Source of the DNA: Deltaproteobacteria bacterium
GTDB lineage: Bacteria; Desulfobacterota; Desulfobacteria; Desulfobacterales; BuS5
NCBI GenBank assembly: GCA_021157555.1
Contig: JAGGWL010000342.1
Span: 1 to 8,048 of the forward strand
Length of the DNA: 8,048 nucleotides
Reading direction: 5' to 3'
Each line of letters begins with the position of its first letter. The stretch's first letter is position 1. Positions 7,670-8,048 of this stretch are shown in pieces. The notes under the pieces are model-generated. The model was not told where the DNA came from and did no database searches. It was given only the letters and a program-made list of their open reading frames with translations. The translations under genes and the position numbers were made by a program.

Positions 7670-8048
7670 AAACCGGCTCCAGTCTGCCCTGCTACTTTTT
7701 TTTCTCCGCCCTTAATCATTGATAGTCCATAAGAGCATCCTGCATCAAAAGCCTTGATGTTTAATTCCTCAGTTCCTTTAGGGACTGACCCTGTCACGGT
7801 ATTCCTGGCCGCATCCATAGATATTACCTTTGTCACGGCAGTGAGAAAACCGAGCATAATAATATTTGCCATCATTTTTTTGCCAAAATCTTCAGCCATA
7901 CGAGTGGCAGGGATTGAAAAAAAATCAGGACCAGATTTTTTTTTATAGTGAACCAGATTCTGATCAACAAGAATGACAGTTCTTTCGTTTATATCCACTT
8001 TATATTTGTCATAACCTGACTGTGACATACAGGCCAGGACATCGGGTG
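7666..8048 (-). CDS. korC: 2-oxoacid:ferredoxin oxidoreductase gamma subunit, KorC-like (partial, 5' end beyond the window)
   Basis: Only the C-terminal 126 codons are present. The frame stays open to the window edge, reading PDVLACMSQSGYDKY across the internal Met at 8028, so that Met is not the start. The 'PDxLxxMSQ' stretch, followed by a hydrophobic segment with VILVDQNLV and later MANIIMLGFLTAV, is typical of the gamma domain of 2-oxoglutarate or related 2-oxoacid:ferredoxin oxidoreductases. This domain is usually about 180 residues, so roughly a third is missing. The family oxidatively decarboxylates a 2-oxoacid to acyl-CoA and reduces ferredoxin. The alpha and beta subunits, which bind thiamine diphosphate, should lie upstream outside the window. 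The TGA stop overlaps the ATG of the next gene by 4 nt (7669-7666), implying co-translation. Substrate cannot be told from this fragment; KorC is the best guess over PorC, VorC or IorB. Confidence 0.8.
   Translation of the reverse strand, partial: PDVLACMSQSGYDKYKVDINERTVILVDQNLVHYKKKSGPDFFSIPATRMAEDFGKKMMANIIMLGFLTAVTKVISMDAARNTVTGSVPKGTEELNIKAFDAGCSYGLSMIKGGEKKVAGQTGAGL
7677..7680 (-). promoter_or_regulatory. Ribosome binding site of the 1138-aa gene
   Basis: GGAG on the minus strand with a 7-nt spacer to the ATG at 7669. It lies inside the end of the KorC-like gene, which fits translational coupling and supports this start. Confidence 0.65.

Overview
The window is one densely packed block of four co-directional genes, all on the minus strand and read from high to low coordinates. 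They encode a large flavin and iron-sulfur electron-transfer system of the heterodisulfide reductase (Hdr) type. Gene order, close spacing (4-nt overlap, 15-nt gap, 4-nt gap) and shared theme indicate one operon. Its promoter and first genes lie beyond the right edge. I infer an anaerobic bacterium, most likely a sulfate-reducing or syntrophic member of the Desulfobacterota. The reasons are the HdrA-MvhD fusion, the 2-oxoacid:ferredoxin oxidoreductase neighbour, and a selenocysteine codon followed by an insertion hairpin inside the coding region, which is bacterial rather than archaeal placement.

In transcription order: (1) 8048-7666, the C-terminal part of a KorC-like gamma subunit of a 2-oxoacid:ferredoxin oxidoreductase, cut by the window edge. 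(2) 7669-4253, a 1138-residue mosaic with HdrA-like sequence at both ends and a GltD/NfnB-like flavoprotein in the middle. (3) 4237-2645, a 530-residue MvhD-HdrC-HdrB fusion. (4) 2640-217, an 807-residue HdrA-MvhD fusion interrupted at codon 210 by an in-frame TGA. Positions 1-216 hold no gene, only small inverted and direct repeats.

The main result is that the two open frames at 2640-2011 and 1995-217 are one gene. The TGA at 2013-2011 replaces the second cysteine of the HdrA motif Cys-Ser-Ile-Cys. The frame continues without a shift, and a perfect 7-bp stem with a GGUC loop sits 27 nt after the TGA (hairpin 1990-1973). This is the expected arrangement for selenocysteine insertion, giving a CxxU motif in HdrA. 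Ordinary gene callers would split this gene.

Working model (inference): the three Hdr-type proteins form a soluble complex that uses flavin-based electron bifurcation or confurcation. It would link ferredoxin from the 2-oxoacid oxidoreductase, a pyridine nucleotide or other carrier at the GltD-like module, and a disulfide or thiol substrate at the HdrB site. No hydrogenase subunits are visible, so the two MvhD domains probably accept electrons from something other than a hydrogenase, or serve as internal relays.
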